A DNA stretch of 11,066 bases from Candidatus Cloacimonadota bacterium (GCA_016875595.1 VGPI01000057.1:1-11066), one strand, 5' to 3'. Shown: positions 1-6,860, counted from the first letter of the stretch. Translations and numbers: made by a program. Notes: a model not told the origin generated them from the sequence alone.

Positions 1-119
1 CCACCTGTGCCATTGGGCGCAGGTGTCTGGCTTTCCAGACGCCGCAGGCCTGATAAAGCGAGAAAAACCAAAGCACATATCACTATGTACCGCTGTAGGG
101 TGTGATCCGTGTATCGCAT
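1..119 (-). CDS. Possible N-terminus of a membrane-anchored or secreted protein (runs off left edge)
   Basis: A minus-strand frame opens at an ATG (119-117) and stays open to the window edge, giving 39 residues. It begins MRYTDHTLQR, followed by a hydrophobic stretch (IVICALVFLAL, about residues 12-22) and then a polar, proline-rich segment. That is the pattern of a signal anchor or signal peptide. There is no convincing Shine-Dalgarno sequence before the ATG. A second minus-strand frame from an ATG at 171 is also open to the edge (57 codons) but has no membrane segment, and plus-strand frames are open over much of the same bases. Stop-poor GC-rich DNA could explain all of these, so the call is weak. 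If real, the gene is divergent from dnaE. Confidence 0.25.
   Translation of the reverse strand, partial: MRYTDHTLQRYIVICALVFLALSGLRRLESQTPAPNGTG
2..40. other. Two adjacent GC-rich stem-loops
   Basis: Bases 2-11 pair with 16-25 (ten pairs including one G-T wobble) around the four-base loop ATTG. Immediately after, 26-30 pair with 35-39 around the loop CTTT; the pairing can extend to 25 and 40 if the first stem gives up base 25. Two compact tetraloop stems in a row suggest a structured RNA, a terminator without a T-tract, or a repeat element. The parent RNA, if any, starts outside the window and I do not recognise its family. Confidence 0.45.
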
Positions 120-205
120 AATCAATGTCGTTACACTCTGATTTGCGGTTGCCTGTTTGTGTCAAGAACATAGTTCGACTTTCTTCAATCCTCCCTGCTT
201 GATTA

Positions 206-232
206 CCTTAGTATAACCTTAGTATAACCTTA
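206..232 (+). repeat. Left-arm tandem 11-bp repeats
   Basis: The unit CCTTAGTATAA occurs at 206-216 and 217-227, followed by a partial CCTTA at 228-232. The 11-bp period is close to one helical turn, so a protein reading the unit would bind successive copies on the same DNA face, as iterons do. That function is inferred only. Confidence 0.85.
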
Positions 233-238
233 CGATCG

Positions 239-265
239 TAAGGTTATACTAAGGTTATACTAAGG
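239..265 (-). repeat. Right-arm tandem 11-bp repeats (inverted)
   Basis: This is the mirror set of the left-arm repeats: on the minus strand CCTTAGTATAA lies at 265-255 and 254-244, with a partial copy at 243-239. Together with the left arm it makes a symmetrical 2.5 + 2.5 copy array around the central CGATCG. Confidence 0.85.
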
Positions 266-285
266 TAATCAAGCAGGGAGGATAG

Positions 286-462
286 GTGGATTTAGCTTCT
301 GCCGCTGCGAGTTGCCCTTATGTTCCGGTAGGAAGAAAAGTGACTGCCAGCGAAGAGGGAATATGTTGCAGGGCAGATAATTATTGTCAGTATCAGCAGG
401 GCGTAAAGTTAGTTCGTTATATTTCCGTAGCTTACCATAAAATTGGAGGAGGGAGCAAATAA
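286..462 (+). CDS. Possible small cysteine-containing protein, 58 residues
   Basis: The frame starts at GTG 286, directly after an in-frame TAG (283-285), and ends at TAA 460-462. The predicted 58-residue product begins MDLASAAASC and has four cysteines (C10, C27, C28, C34). It has no membrane segment and I recognise no family. The main support is a strong ribosome-binding sequence, GGGAGG at 276-281, four bases before the GTG and lying inside the right arm of the palindrome. Against it, a frame of this length can occur by chance, and the amino-acid sequence shows no clear domain. The end of the frame falls just before the putative dnaE promoter, so it would be a separate transcript or a leader cistron. 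Confidence 0.3.
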   Translation: MDLASAAASCPYVPVGRKVTASEEGICCRADNYCQYQQGVKLVRYISVAYHKIGGGSK

Positions 463-466
463 TCCT

Positions 467-494
467 TTGACAAAATCACCATGCAATTTAGCAT
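467..494 (+). promoter_or_regulatory. Putative sigma-70-like promoter for dnaE
   Basis: A perfect -35 hexamer TTGACA (467-472) is followed after 16 bases by TAGCAT (489-494), which keeps the four most conserved positions of TATAAT. Transcription would begin close to base 500, about 20 bases upstream of the dnaE start. A short inverted repeat, CATGC (480-484) and GCATG (491-495), overlaps the -10 and could be an operator. Confidence 0.5.
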
Positions 495-522
495 GCCCGT
501 GAGAGAATGATGGAGTATTAGA

Positions 523-3500
523 ATGTCATTTGTGCATCTGCATAATCATACACAATACAGTTTGTTGGACGGGATCTGCCGGGTTGACAAGATGGTAGCT
601 CTAACCAAGGAATATGGTATGCCGGCAGTGGCGATAACCGATCATGGCAATCTGATCGGCGCGATCGATTTTTACCGCACTGCCAACAAAGAGGGGATCA
701 AACCGATCATTGGGATCGAGGCATACATCATCAACGGAGATCTGGCGAATGAGCGCGATAAATCCAATACCCGTTATCATCTGATCCTTTTGGCACAGAA
801 CCAGACCGGATATACCAACCTGATCAAACTGTCGTCGGCATCATTTATCACAGGATTTTATTACAAACCCCGGATATCGAAGCAATTGCTGGTTCAGCAT
901 GCGGAGGGTTTGATCTGTCTAAGCGCTTGTGTCAAAGGCGAGATCCCTACCCTGATCCTGAATGAACGGGAGCGTGAAGCCGAAGAGGCGATCCAATGGT
1001 ACCGGTCGGTGTTTCGTGAACGCTTTTACATTGAGATCCAGGATCATGGACTGGATGCGGAAAAGACGGTGATGCCCAAACTGATCGCCATGGCACGAAA
1101 AACCGCTACCCCAATGGTTTTGACCAACGATTCGCATTACCTGAAAAAAGAGCACAGCGAATCGCATGACATCCTGCTGTGCATCCAAACCGGTAAAAAT
1201 CTGGATGACCCGGGCAGGATGAGATATAACACCAATCAATTGTATTTCAAGACGCCGGAGGAAATGCAGGGCATCTTTCCCGATGTGCCTGAAGCATACG
1301 CGAACACACTGAAGATCGCGGATCAGATCGATCTGGAACTGAAATACGACAAATTCCTCTTGCCTGCAATAGAAACGCCAGAGGACTTTGCCGGTATGGC
1401 TGAATACCTGCGGCATCTCTGCGAGGTAGAGCTGTTACGCAAGTATCCGGCGGGCACCGATGTCGCCCGGAAACGGCTGGATTATGAATTGGAAGTGATC
1501 AACCGGATGGGTTTTGACGGGTATTTTCTGGTAGTCAAGGACTTGATCGACTATGCCCGGAAACAGGGAGTTGCGGTCGGTCCCGGCAGGGGTTCAGCGG
1601 CAGGCAGCATAGTAGCTTACCTGCTGGGGATAACCAAGATCGATCCCATCAAGTATGGTCTATTTTTTGAACGGTTTCTCAATCCGGAGCGCATCAGTAT
1701 GCCGGATATCGATATCGACTTCTGTGCCAGAGGCAGAGGAAAAGTGATCGACTACATAATTCAGAAGTATGGTCGGGACAGCGTAACGCAGATCATTACT
1801 TTGAATACACTCAAACCCCGGTCTGTGATCACGGATGTGGCACGGGTGCTCGGTGTTTCCATGCCGGAAACCAAAGGTCTGACCAAGCTGATCCCCGATA
1901 CCTGCCGGAGTCTGGAAGAAGCTCTCAAGGAGAATCAGGATTTCTCCGATCAAATCAACAATAACGATCTCTACCAAACGATCTATAAACATTGCATAGT
2001 ATTGGAAGGCCTAATCCGTCAGACAGGCATTCATGCGGCGGGAGTAGTGATAGTGCCGGGGAATCTTACCGATTATGTGCCTCTGGCAATCAGTATCCAG
2101 AAAGACAATGAGAATGCCGTTCTGGTGCAATTCGAAGGCAAATGGCTGGAAGAATTGAGGATACTCAAGATGGATATTCTGGGCTTGAAGACCCTGACCT
2201 TGCTTGAGAAAGCAACGGAATTGATCGGCATCAGTCGGGGGTCAGAGATCGATCTGGACAACCTGCCTTTGGATGATAAAAAGACCTATCAATTGCTTGG
2301 CAAGGGTCAGACCGACGGGATTTTCCAGTATGAGTCAGCAGGAATGCGCAAAAATCTGATCGAACTCAAACCGAATAAATTCGAGGATCTGATCGCCATG
2401 GTCGCGCTTTATCGTCCCGGTCCGATGCGGTTCATTCCCACATATATCAATCGTAAACTGGGACGTGAGAAAGTGGTATATGATCATCCTCTGGTGGAAT
2501 CGGCGCTCAAAGAGACCTACGGGGTGACGGTCTATCAGGAACAGGTGATGCAGATCTCCCGGGAGATGGGTGGCTTGAGCGGTGCCGATGCCGATACGCT
2601 GCGCAAGGCGATGAGCAAGAAGAACCTGACGATGATGGAGCAATATCAGAAGAAATTCTGTGCCGGAGCGGGGGAAAAGAACGTGTCTGAACAGGTCATG
2701 ATCAGCATCTGGCAGGACTGGACACGTTTTGCCGAGTATGCTTTCAATAAAAGTCATGCGACCTGCTATGCGCTGGTCGCTTACCAGACGGCTTGGCTCA
2801 AAGCCCATTATCCAGTGGAATTCATGGCTGCGTTACTTTCGATCGAGGATCAACCAAGTAAAATTCCGAGCTTTTTGGAAGAATGTAACAGAATGGGGAT
2901 CAGGATTATTCCACCCAACATCAACCGGAGTGACGCCGAGTTTTCCATACATGGCAAGGAGATCTTGTTTGGATTGCGGGCGATCAAAAACGTGGGGGAA
3001 GCGGCAATAAAAGCGATTATTGAGGATCGTCAAGCCAATGGGATCTATCGGACGATCTATGATTTCAGTTCACGTCTCGACTCAGTGGCGGTGAACAAGA
3101 CCATCCTTGAAAGTTTGATCGCTGCCGGAGCAATGGATGATCTGGAGGGTAGCCGGGCACAAAAATGGGAGGCGATCGAGCCAGCCCTGCAGTTCAGTTC
3201 AAATCAGGTCAGAGAGCGGAAGAAAGAGCAGTTCTCACTTTTTGACCTGATCTCGGATGATGACAATGGAGATGACTATCAACCGCCATTACCGGCGGTA
3301 TCGGATTGGTCTTACGTCTTCCAACTTGAGAAGGAGAAAAGTGTCCTGGGATTCTATATGACCGGTCATCCGCTCTTTGAATATAAGCAATTCATCAAGC
3401 TGGTCTCCAATGTCTCAGCAGCGAAAATGCAAAGCACCCGCGGTAATGGGGATCTAATCATCTGTGGAATTGTAGCCAAGATCACCAAGAAACGTGATAA

Positions 3501-3963
3501 CCGTCGAAATCCAATCGTGATAGTCGAGATGGAGGATATGAGCGGAAGGTTTGAAGTGCAGCTGTTCGGGAAGGACGTGGAACGCTATTCTCCACAGATC
3601 AGGCAAAGCGAAGTATATCTTGTCTTTGGCTCCAAATCCCAATACGCCGGTTCTGACGATTCGATCCTGCGGATCATTCCAAAACGGATAGTTTCGTTCA
3701 ATGATCTGAGGGGCGAATTGACCGGGAAGATCAGGCTTGAACTCCCGGAGTCCATATTAAATGACGAGTTGATCCATAAGATTGGTGAATGGCAGGCGAA
3801 TATGAAGGGTTTGTTTTCGCTGAACGCGGAGGTGACCTTAATAACTGGACGCCGAGTAAAACTGAGCAGTTCGGATAATTCATGGTTTCCTGACAATTCC
3901 TTTCTGCTATGGTGTGACCGGACTGGAATCAGCATCACATTACAGGTCGTTTGCTGTGAATAG
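523..3963 (+). CDS. dnaE: DNA polymerase III subunit alpha (replicative polymerase)
   Basis: This is the catalytic subunit of the chromosomal replicase, extending DNA in the cytoplasm while tethered to the sliding clamp. At 1146 residues it is of normal length for bacterial DnaE. An N-terminal PHP domain (about 1-270) keeps the metal-site pattern: H7, H9, D16, D40-H41, E66, H86, C136, D203 and H205. The nucleotide-binding GPGRGSAAGS lies at 353-362. The catalytic aspartates lie in PDIDIDF (394-400) and at D551 in KMDILGL. A helix-hairpin-helix region follows at about 815-835, then a clamp-binding motif QFSLF (903-907) and an OB fold (about 977-1060). The ATG at 523 is preceded by TGGAG (511-515) at good spacing. 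The stop overlaps the next gene's start, suggesting coupling. GATC is unusually frequent in the gene. The family assignment is certain. Confidence 0.98.
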   Translation: MSFVHLHNHTQYSLLDGICRVDKMVALTKEYGMPAVAITDHGNLIGAIDFYRTANKEGIKPIIGIEAYIINGDLANERDKSNTRYHLILLAQNQTGYTNLIKLSSASFITGFYYKPRISKQLLVQHAEGLICLSACVKGEIPTLILNEREREAEEAIQWYRSVFRERFYIEIQDHGLDAEKTVMPKLIAMARKTATPMVLTNDSHYLKKEHSESHDILLCIQTGKNLDDPGRMRYNTNQLYFKTPEEMQGIFPDVPEAYANTLKIADQIDLELKYDKFLLPAIETPEDFAGMAEYLRHLCEVELLRKYPAGTDVARKRLDYELEVINRMGFDGYFLVVKDLIDYARKQGVAVGPGRGSAAGSIVAYLLGITKIDPIKYGLFFERFLNPERISMPDIDIDFCARGRGKVIDYIIQKYGRDSVTQIITLNTLKPRSVITDVARVLGVSMPETKGLTKLIPDTCRSLEEALKENQDFSDQINNNDLYQTIYKHCIVLEGLIRQTGIHAAGVVIVPGNLTDYVPLAISIQKDNENAVLVQFEGKWLEELRILKMDILGLKTLTLLEKATELIGISRGSEIDLDNLPLDDKKTYQLLGKGQTDGIFQYESAGMRKNLIELKPNKFEDLIAMVALYRPGPMRFIPTYINRKLGREKVVYDHPLVESALKETYGVTVYQEQVMQISREMGGLSGADADTLRKAMSKKNLTMMEQYQKKFCAGAGEKNVSEQVMISIWQDWTRFAEYAFNKSHATCYALVAYQTAWLKAHYPVEFMAALLSIEDQPSKIPSFLEECNRMGIRIIPPNINRSDAEFSIHGKEILFGLRAIKNVGEAAIKAIIEDRQANGIYRTIYDFSSRLDSVAVNKTILESLIAAGAMDDLEGSRAQKWEAIEPALQFSSNQVRERKKEQFSLFDLISDDDNGDDYQPPLPAVSDWSYVFQLEKEKSVLGFYMTGHPLFEYKQFIKLVSNVSAAKMQSTRGNGDLIICGIVAKITKKRDNRRNPIVIVEMEDMSGRFEVQLFGKDVERYSPQIRQSEVYLVFGSKSQYAGSDDSILRIIPKRIVSFNDLRGELTGKIRLELPESILNDELIHKIGEWQANMKGLFSLNAEVTLITGRRVKLSSSDNSWFPDNSFLLWCDRTGISITLQVVCCE

Positions 3964-5083
3964 AAGCGTAATCCTGGCTGTTCTCCTGGTCTGGGTTAGT
4001 TCATTGTGGTCACAGGAATTGATCATTGATCAGTATCAGGATGGAATAGACGTCTGGATCTTGATCCCATATAAGACTTTTGTGTTTGGAAAGGAAGCTC
4101 AAACCACTCATTACCAGTTAGCCGTGGAAATACTTGATAATGGAAAGAAACCCGTGTTTCGATATGACGAAAGACTGAATATTCCAAGACTGCCGGATAT
4201 GGTGGAATCAGCGGTGCCAATCAATTTCAGAACCCAGCTCGAATCAAACCGGTATTCCATTTCGGTGCTGTTAAAAAATCTTGATCTGGGCGGGTCCTTA
4301 ACCTGGGAAAAAAACTTCAGCGTGGACGACCGATTAACTGACATTGGAAGTACGCTTATCGTAGGTAAACACCAAGGTATGCGGTTTGTACCTGCTTCAT
4401 GGAAGCAATTACGACTGCCCTTGCAAAGTTGTATGGTCCATCAACGCATGTCCATCCCCACAGACAGTTTGGCTATTAAGCTGAACAGGGGTGAAGAACA
4501 CTTAACCGTGGTCATTCATAATCCGATGAATGTGACACAGGATATCCTGTCCGTGATTCGTCAGTTTGAACCGGACGATATTACGGTGACGGTTTATGAG
4601 ACCAATATCCAGTATAGAACCGTTCCCATCATGTACAGTGAGTGGTTTTCATACAACCATACATATTCCTTGAAGGATCAACTCCAACAGGTGAGATATG
4701 TGGCTTCTCAGAATGAATGGAACACATTACGACGGTTGAAAGGAGATAACTTGTCCCTGGCGATAGACCAGTTCTGGCAAAAACATGATCCCAGTCCCGG
4801 AACAAATAGAAATGAAGCAAGAGAAGAATTCTACCGGAGGGTCATGTATGCGGATGAGCAATATACGATTCACAAACGGTTACGCGGCTGGAAATCGGAC
4901 CGAGGACGGGTCTACATCAAGTTTGGGACTCCCGATGACATAGAAAGTGATGTTTTCCCGGTCGGGCAGAAACCATCCATCACCTGGCACTATTTCCGGT
5001 TGAATAAATCATTCAGGTTTATTGATCAGCGTGGCTATGGCGACTATCGCCTGGAGAACACCGATGAAGAATATAGCGATTAA
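3956..5083 (+). CDS. Secreted GWxTD-domain protein, first paralog
   Basis: I place the start at GTG 3956, inside the dnaE stop (GTGAATAG). It gives a 375-residue protein with a clean signal peptide: NRS, then a hydrophobic run to about residue 17, with likely cleavage near S19-Q20. An upstream GTG at 3914 adds 14 polar residues before the signal and lacks a ribosome binding site. Residues 20-110 look like a beta-rich domain containing IPYK (37-40). The C-terminal part carries the family hallmarks: FWQKHDPSPGT from 273, a YRRVMYA segment, and GWKSDRGRVYIKFGTPDDIE from 311. The third motif position is normal but the fourth is serine instead of threonine. GWxTD proteins occur in several anaerobic and FCB phyla and have no established biochemical role. 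It is probably periplasmic or cell-surface and co-expressed with dnaE and the next gene. Confidence 0.9.
   Translation: MNRSVILAVLLVWVSSLWSQELIIDQYQDGIDVWILIPYKTFVFGKEAQTTHYQLAVEILDNGKKPVFRYDERLNIPRLPDMVESAVPINFRTQLESNRYSISVLLKNLDLGGSLTWEKNFSVDDRLTDIGSTLIVGKHQGMRFVPASWKQLRLPLQSCMVHQRMSIPTDSLAIKLNRGEEHLTVVIHNPMNVTQDILSVIRQFEPDDITVTVYETNIQYRTVPIMYSEWFSYNHTYSLKDQLQQVRYVASQNEWNTLRRLKGDNLSLAIDQFWQKHDPSPGTNRNEAREEFYRRVMYADEQYTIHKRLRGWKSDRGRVYIKFGTPDDIESDVFPVGQKPSITWHYFRLNKSFRFIDQRGYGDYRLENTDEEYSD
5053..5056 (+). promoter_or_regulatory. Ribosome binding site choosing the start of the second GWxTD gene
   Basis: GGAG lies seven bases before ATG 5064, within the end of the preceding gene. It supports 5064 over the upstream in-frame ATG at 5022, which would add a non-signal extension ahead of the hydrophobic segment. 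Confidence 0.65.
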
Positions 5084-6407
5084 ATGCCTCTTGTTAATGT
5101 GGATCAGTGTGATGTTGATGGGTCTTAACAGCCGGAGCGACATCGATATGTTCATTAGTGTCAACAGATTTCTGGACCAGGATAGGAATACTGTGCTCCT
5201 GGTCGATTATCAGATCCCATATAGAAATATCTGTTTTATAGCCAAGCAATCAGCTTTTTATGCGGAAGTGGCAATTCGATTGGAAGTGGTCTGTCGGGAC
5301 AGCATCGTCACAAAGCATGAATACACCGACAGTATCGGATTGAGTAATAAAAACGACATAACTTCTCAGTTTAAGTCTCATCTCAATAGAATTCGGCTTC
5401 TACTTGATCGTGACGATTACGTATTGCGTTTCACAGCCATTGACTTGAATACTGAACGATCACATCGACGTGTTATTCCGCTCAGAAGATTGGACAGAGA
5501 GTCACTTGTCAGCGATGTCGAACTGGTATCAGTACTCAGGAAGGAATCCACACGGTATCTGGAGAAATTTCATCGTGGTGGCGTTCTCTTTCAAGTAGAA
5601 CCTTCACAGATATTTGCCAAGGACCTGGCAGATGACCTATATTTGTATTTCGAGATCTATGAAACCAAAAATCCAGGTGAGGATCTTCATAATATCGATT
5701 TGGAAATCAGTAAACAGGATAGCGTGGTTGTCAGCAAGAATTTTGATTATCTGTTAGATCGATCGAATGAAGGGATCTCATTGACGATCCCTATTGATGA
5801 TCTGAGGTCGGGCATCTATCATGGAGAACTGACAGTAACTTTCGATAATCTGTCTGAAAAGAGGAACTTCCGGTTTTCAATAAGTGAAAACCGAGAGGCT
5901 TTTATTTTCATGTTTAGCGACTTGGAACAGGAATATCAACTGATCCGATACTTTATCAGTAGTGGTCAGATTTCCGACTGGCGCAGTATGACCGAGAATG
6001 CAAAGCGGCGCTTTATCTCTCAATTCTGGAACAGCATGGCTTCAGCTACAAATCAGAGTATCGACCAGACAATAACGATGGTCAAGGAGCGAATCGAATA
6101 CAGTAATCGTTTTTTTTCCCATTTCAGTCCAGGATGGACGACTGATATGGGGCGGATATACATCCGCAATGGAGCTCCGGATGAGATCGAGAAGGGACAG
6201 ACATCAGACGAGACCAGATTTGTTCGCAAGGATATCCAAATCTGGAAATACACTCTTAGGAAGAGGGCAGTCTATTTGTTTGCCGATTTGCAGATGAATG
6301 GAAATTTCAAATTGCTTTTTGTCGAGAATGATGAGATGGAACTATCGCATCCAGAATGGAAACGCTTTCTTGGAGATGATTTTGATGAAGCAAGATTGCG
6401 GTATTGA
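5064..6407 (+). CDS. Secreted GWxTD-domain protein, second paralog
   Basis: The protein has 447 residues and starts MKNIAIKCLLL, with a hydrophobic signal sequence over about residues 5-20 but no clear cleavage site. The start overlaps the preceding gene by 20 bases, implying translational coupling. The N-terminal half is beta-rich and shares a recognisable segment with its neighbour: IPYR at 51-54, then a similarly spaced A-V-x-I-x-x-E pattern, against IPYK in the first paralog. The C-terminal domain has FISQFW (FW at 321-322), a KERIEYSNRFF segment and GWTTDMGRIYIRNGAPDEIE from 357, the canonical GWxTD form. The acidic DP-P-T part of the first paralog is not preserved here. A run of eight T (6110-6117) lies just before the GWTTD codons. 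Function is unknown; export to the periplasm or outer membrane is likely. Confidence 0.9.
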   Translation: MKNIAIKCLLLMWISVMLMGLNSRSDIDMFISVNRFLDQDRNTVLLVDYQIPYRNICFIAKQSAFYAEVAIRLEVVCRDSIVTKHEYTDSIGLSNKNDITSQFKSHLNRIRLLLDRDDYVLRFTAIDLNTERSHRRVIPLRRLDRESLVSDVELVSVLRKESTRYLEKFHRGGVLFQVEPSQIFAKDLADDLYLYFEIYETKNPGEDLHNIDLEISKQDSVVVSKNFDYLLDRSNEGISLTIPIDDLRSGIYHGELTVTFDNLSEKRNFRFSISENREAFIFMFSDLEQEYQLIRYFISSGQISDWRSMTENAKRRFISQFWNSMASATNQSIDQTITMVKERIEYSNRFFSHFSPGWTTDMGRIYIRNGAPDEIEKGQTSDETRFVRKDIQIWKYTLRKRAVYLFADLQMNGNFKLLFVENDEMELSHPEWKRFLGDDFDEARLRY

Positions 6408-6450
6408 GGTCAGGATGCGCATCAATCCGGCGGTGTTGAATGTAGCCGAG

Positions 6451-6843
6451 TCATACACTATCTTCGATGATCGGTTCAAAAGCATCTTCAAAGTGATGCA
6501 ATTGATATGTGTCATCCTTCGAATAATGAAACAGCAGGATCACATCGAAGCGGGTACAGAATGTTACATCAGGCGGTAATTGGATCATGTAATGAATTGC
6601 AGACCTTGTAAGTCTGATCTTCTTGGCTCTTGAGATGTTGGACAATGTGTTTATCACGGCTTTATTCGAACGGGTTTTTACTTCAGTGAAGACTAATGTG
6701 CCTTCGTAACAAGCGATGATATCAATTTCTCCATATGGAGTACGATAATTCCTTTCTCTTATGGCGTATCCTTTGTTCTCCAGATATCGAGAAGCGATGA
6801 ATTCACCAGTAATAAATAGCTCATTTTTATGATTGTTTACCAT
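6451..6843 (-). CDS. yraN: YraN family (UPF0102) nuclease-fold protein
   Basis: The 130-residue product matches the YraN family over its whole length. It has GEFIASRYLENKGY near the N-terminus (G13-E14), RNYRTPYGEIDIIA (GEID at 38-41), FTEVKTR (E54, K56) and the late RFDVILLF strand. The E-D-ExK arrangement is that of restriction-endonuclease-like folds. The family has been linked to DNA processing, but its reaction is not firmly established. The usual family wording at the last motif is VEVKTR; here it is TEVKTR. The ATG at 6843-6841 has no Shine-Dalgarno sequence; a T9 run sits a few bases upstream on the coding strand. The gene converges on the second GWxTD gene with 43 bases between stops, and is divergent from the outer-membrane gene. 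Confidence 0.92.
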   Translation of the reverse strand: MVNNHKNELFITGEFIASRYLENKGYAIRERNYRTPYGEIDIIACYEGTLVFTEVKTRSNKAVINTLSNISRAKKIRLTRSAIHYMIQLPPDVTFCTRFDVILLFHYSKDDTYQLHHFEDAFEPIIEDSV

Positions 6844-6860
6844 AGGAGTAAAAAAAAACC

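Larger units (their letters stand above)
188..283. repeat. Perfect 96-bp palindrome with no spacer
   Basis: Every base from 188 to 235 is complementary to its partner from 283 back to 236, with the symmetry centre between 235 and 236 inside CGATCG. There are no mismatches and no loop. Pairing breaks at 187/284. The outer ends of both arms carry GGGAGGAT facing outward, and the inner part consists of 11-bp repeats. It could extrude as a cruciform, bind a dimeric protein, or be a terminal inverted repeat junction. A fold-back artefact from amplification or assembly is a serious alternative, because perfect spacerless palindromes of this length tend to be unstable. There is no T-tract, so an ordinary intrinsic terminator is unlikely. 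Confidence 0.97.
1..522. other. Gene-poor leader region upstream of dnaE
   Basis: This stretch has no confidently coding gene. The first 60 bases are GC-rich (38 of 60) compared with the AT-richer remainder. The visible contents are two adjacent stem-loops at the left edge, a possible minus-strand gene start, a perfect 96-bp palindrome, one small open frame with a good ribosome binding site, and a promoter-like element directly before dnaE. No tRNA, rRNA, tmRNA or RNase P signature was recognised. Confidence 0.7.

Noticed and set aside
1..60. tmRNA, RNase P RNA or rRNA fragment
   Set aside because: None of the conserved core sequences I know for those RNAs is present; only generic stem-loops are seen.
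188..283. CRISPR array or ordinary intrinsic terminator
   Set aside because: The repeats are contiguous with no spacers, the structure is a single palindrome, and there is no T-tract after it.
467..510. Possible leader peptides (TTG 467 or ATG 481) after the GGAGGAGGGAG at 445-455
   Set aside because: Spacing from the purine run is poor (11 and 25 bases), the peptides are about 9-11 residues, and the same bases are better explained as a promoter.
919..1416. Long open frame on the minus strand inside dnaE
   Set aside because: It lies wholly antisense to an unambiguous dnaE domain, has no family features and reflects codon bias; the same holds for the other minus frames in 1660-3938.
3914..3955. 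Upstream GTG start for the first GWxTD gene
   Set aside because: No ribosome binding site, and it places 14 polar residues before a clean signal peptide that begins naturally at 3956.
6408..6450. Bidirectional terminator between the convergent genes
   Set aside because: The best stem is CGGC/GCCG (four pairs, 13-base loop) with no T-tract.
6298..6579. Plus-strand frame of 93 residues across the end of the second GWxTD gene and into yraN
   Set aside because: It overlaps two genes with clear family motifs, has no ribosome binding site and no recognisable domain.
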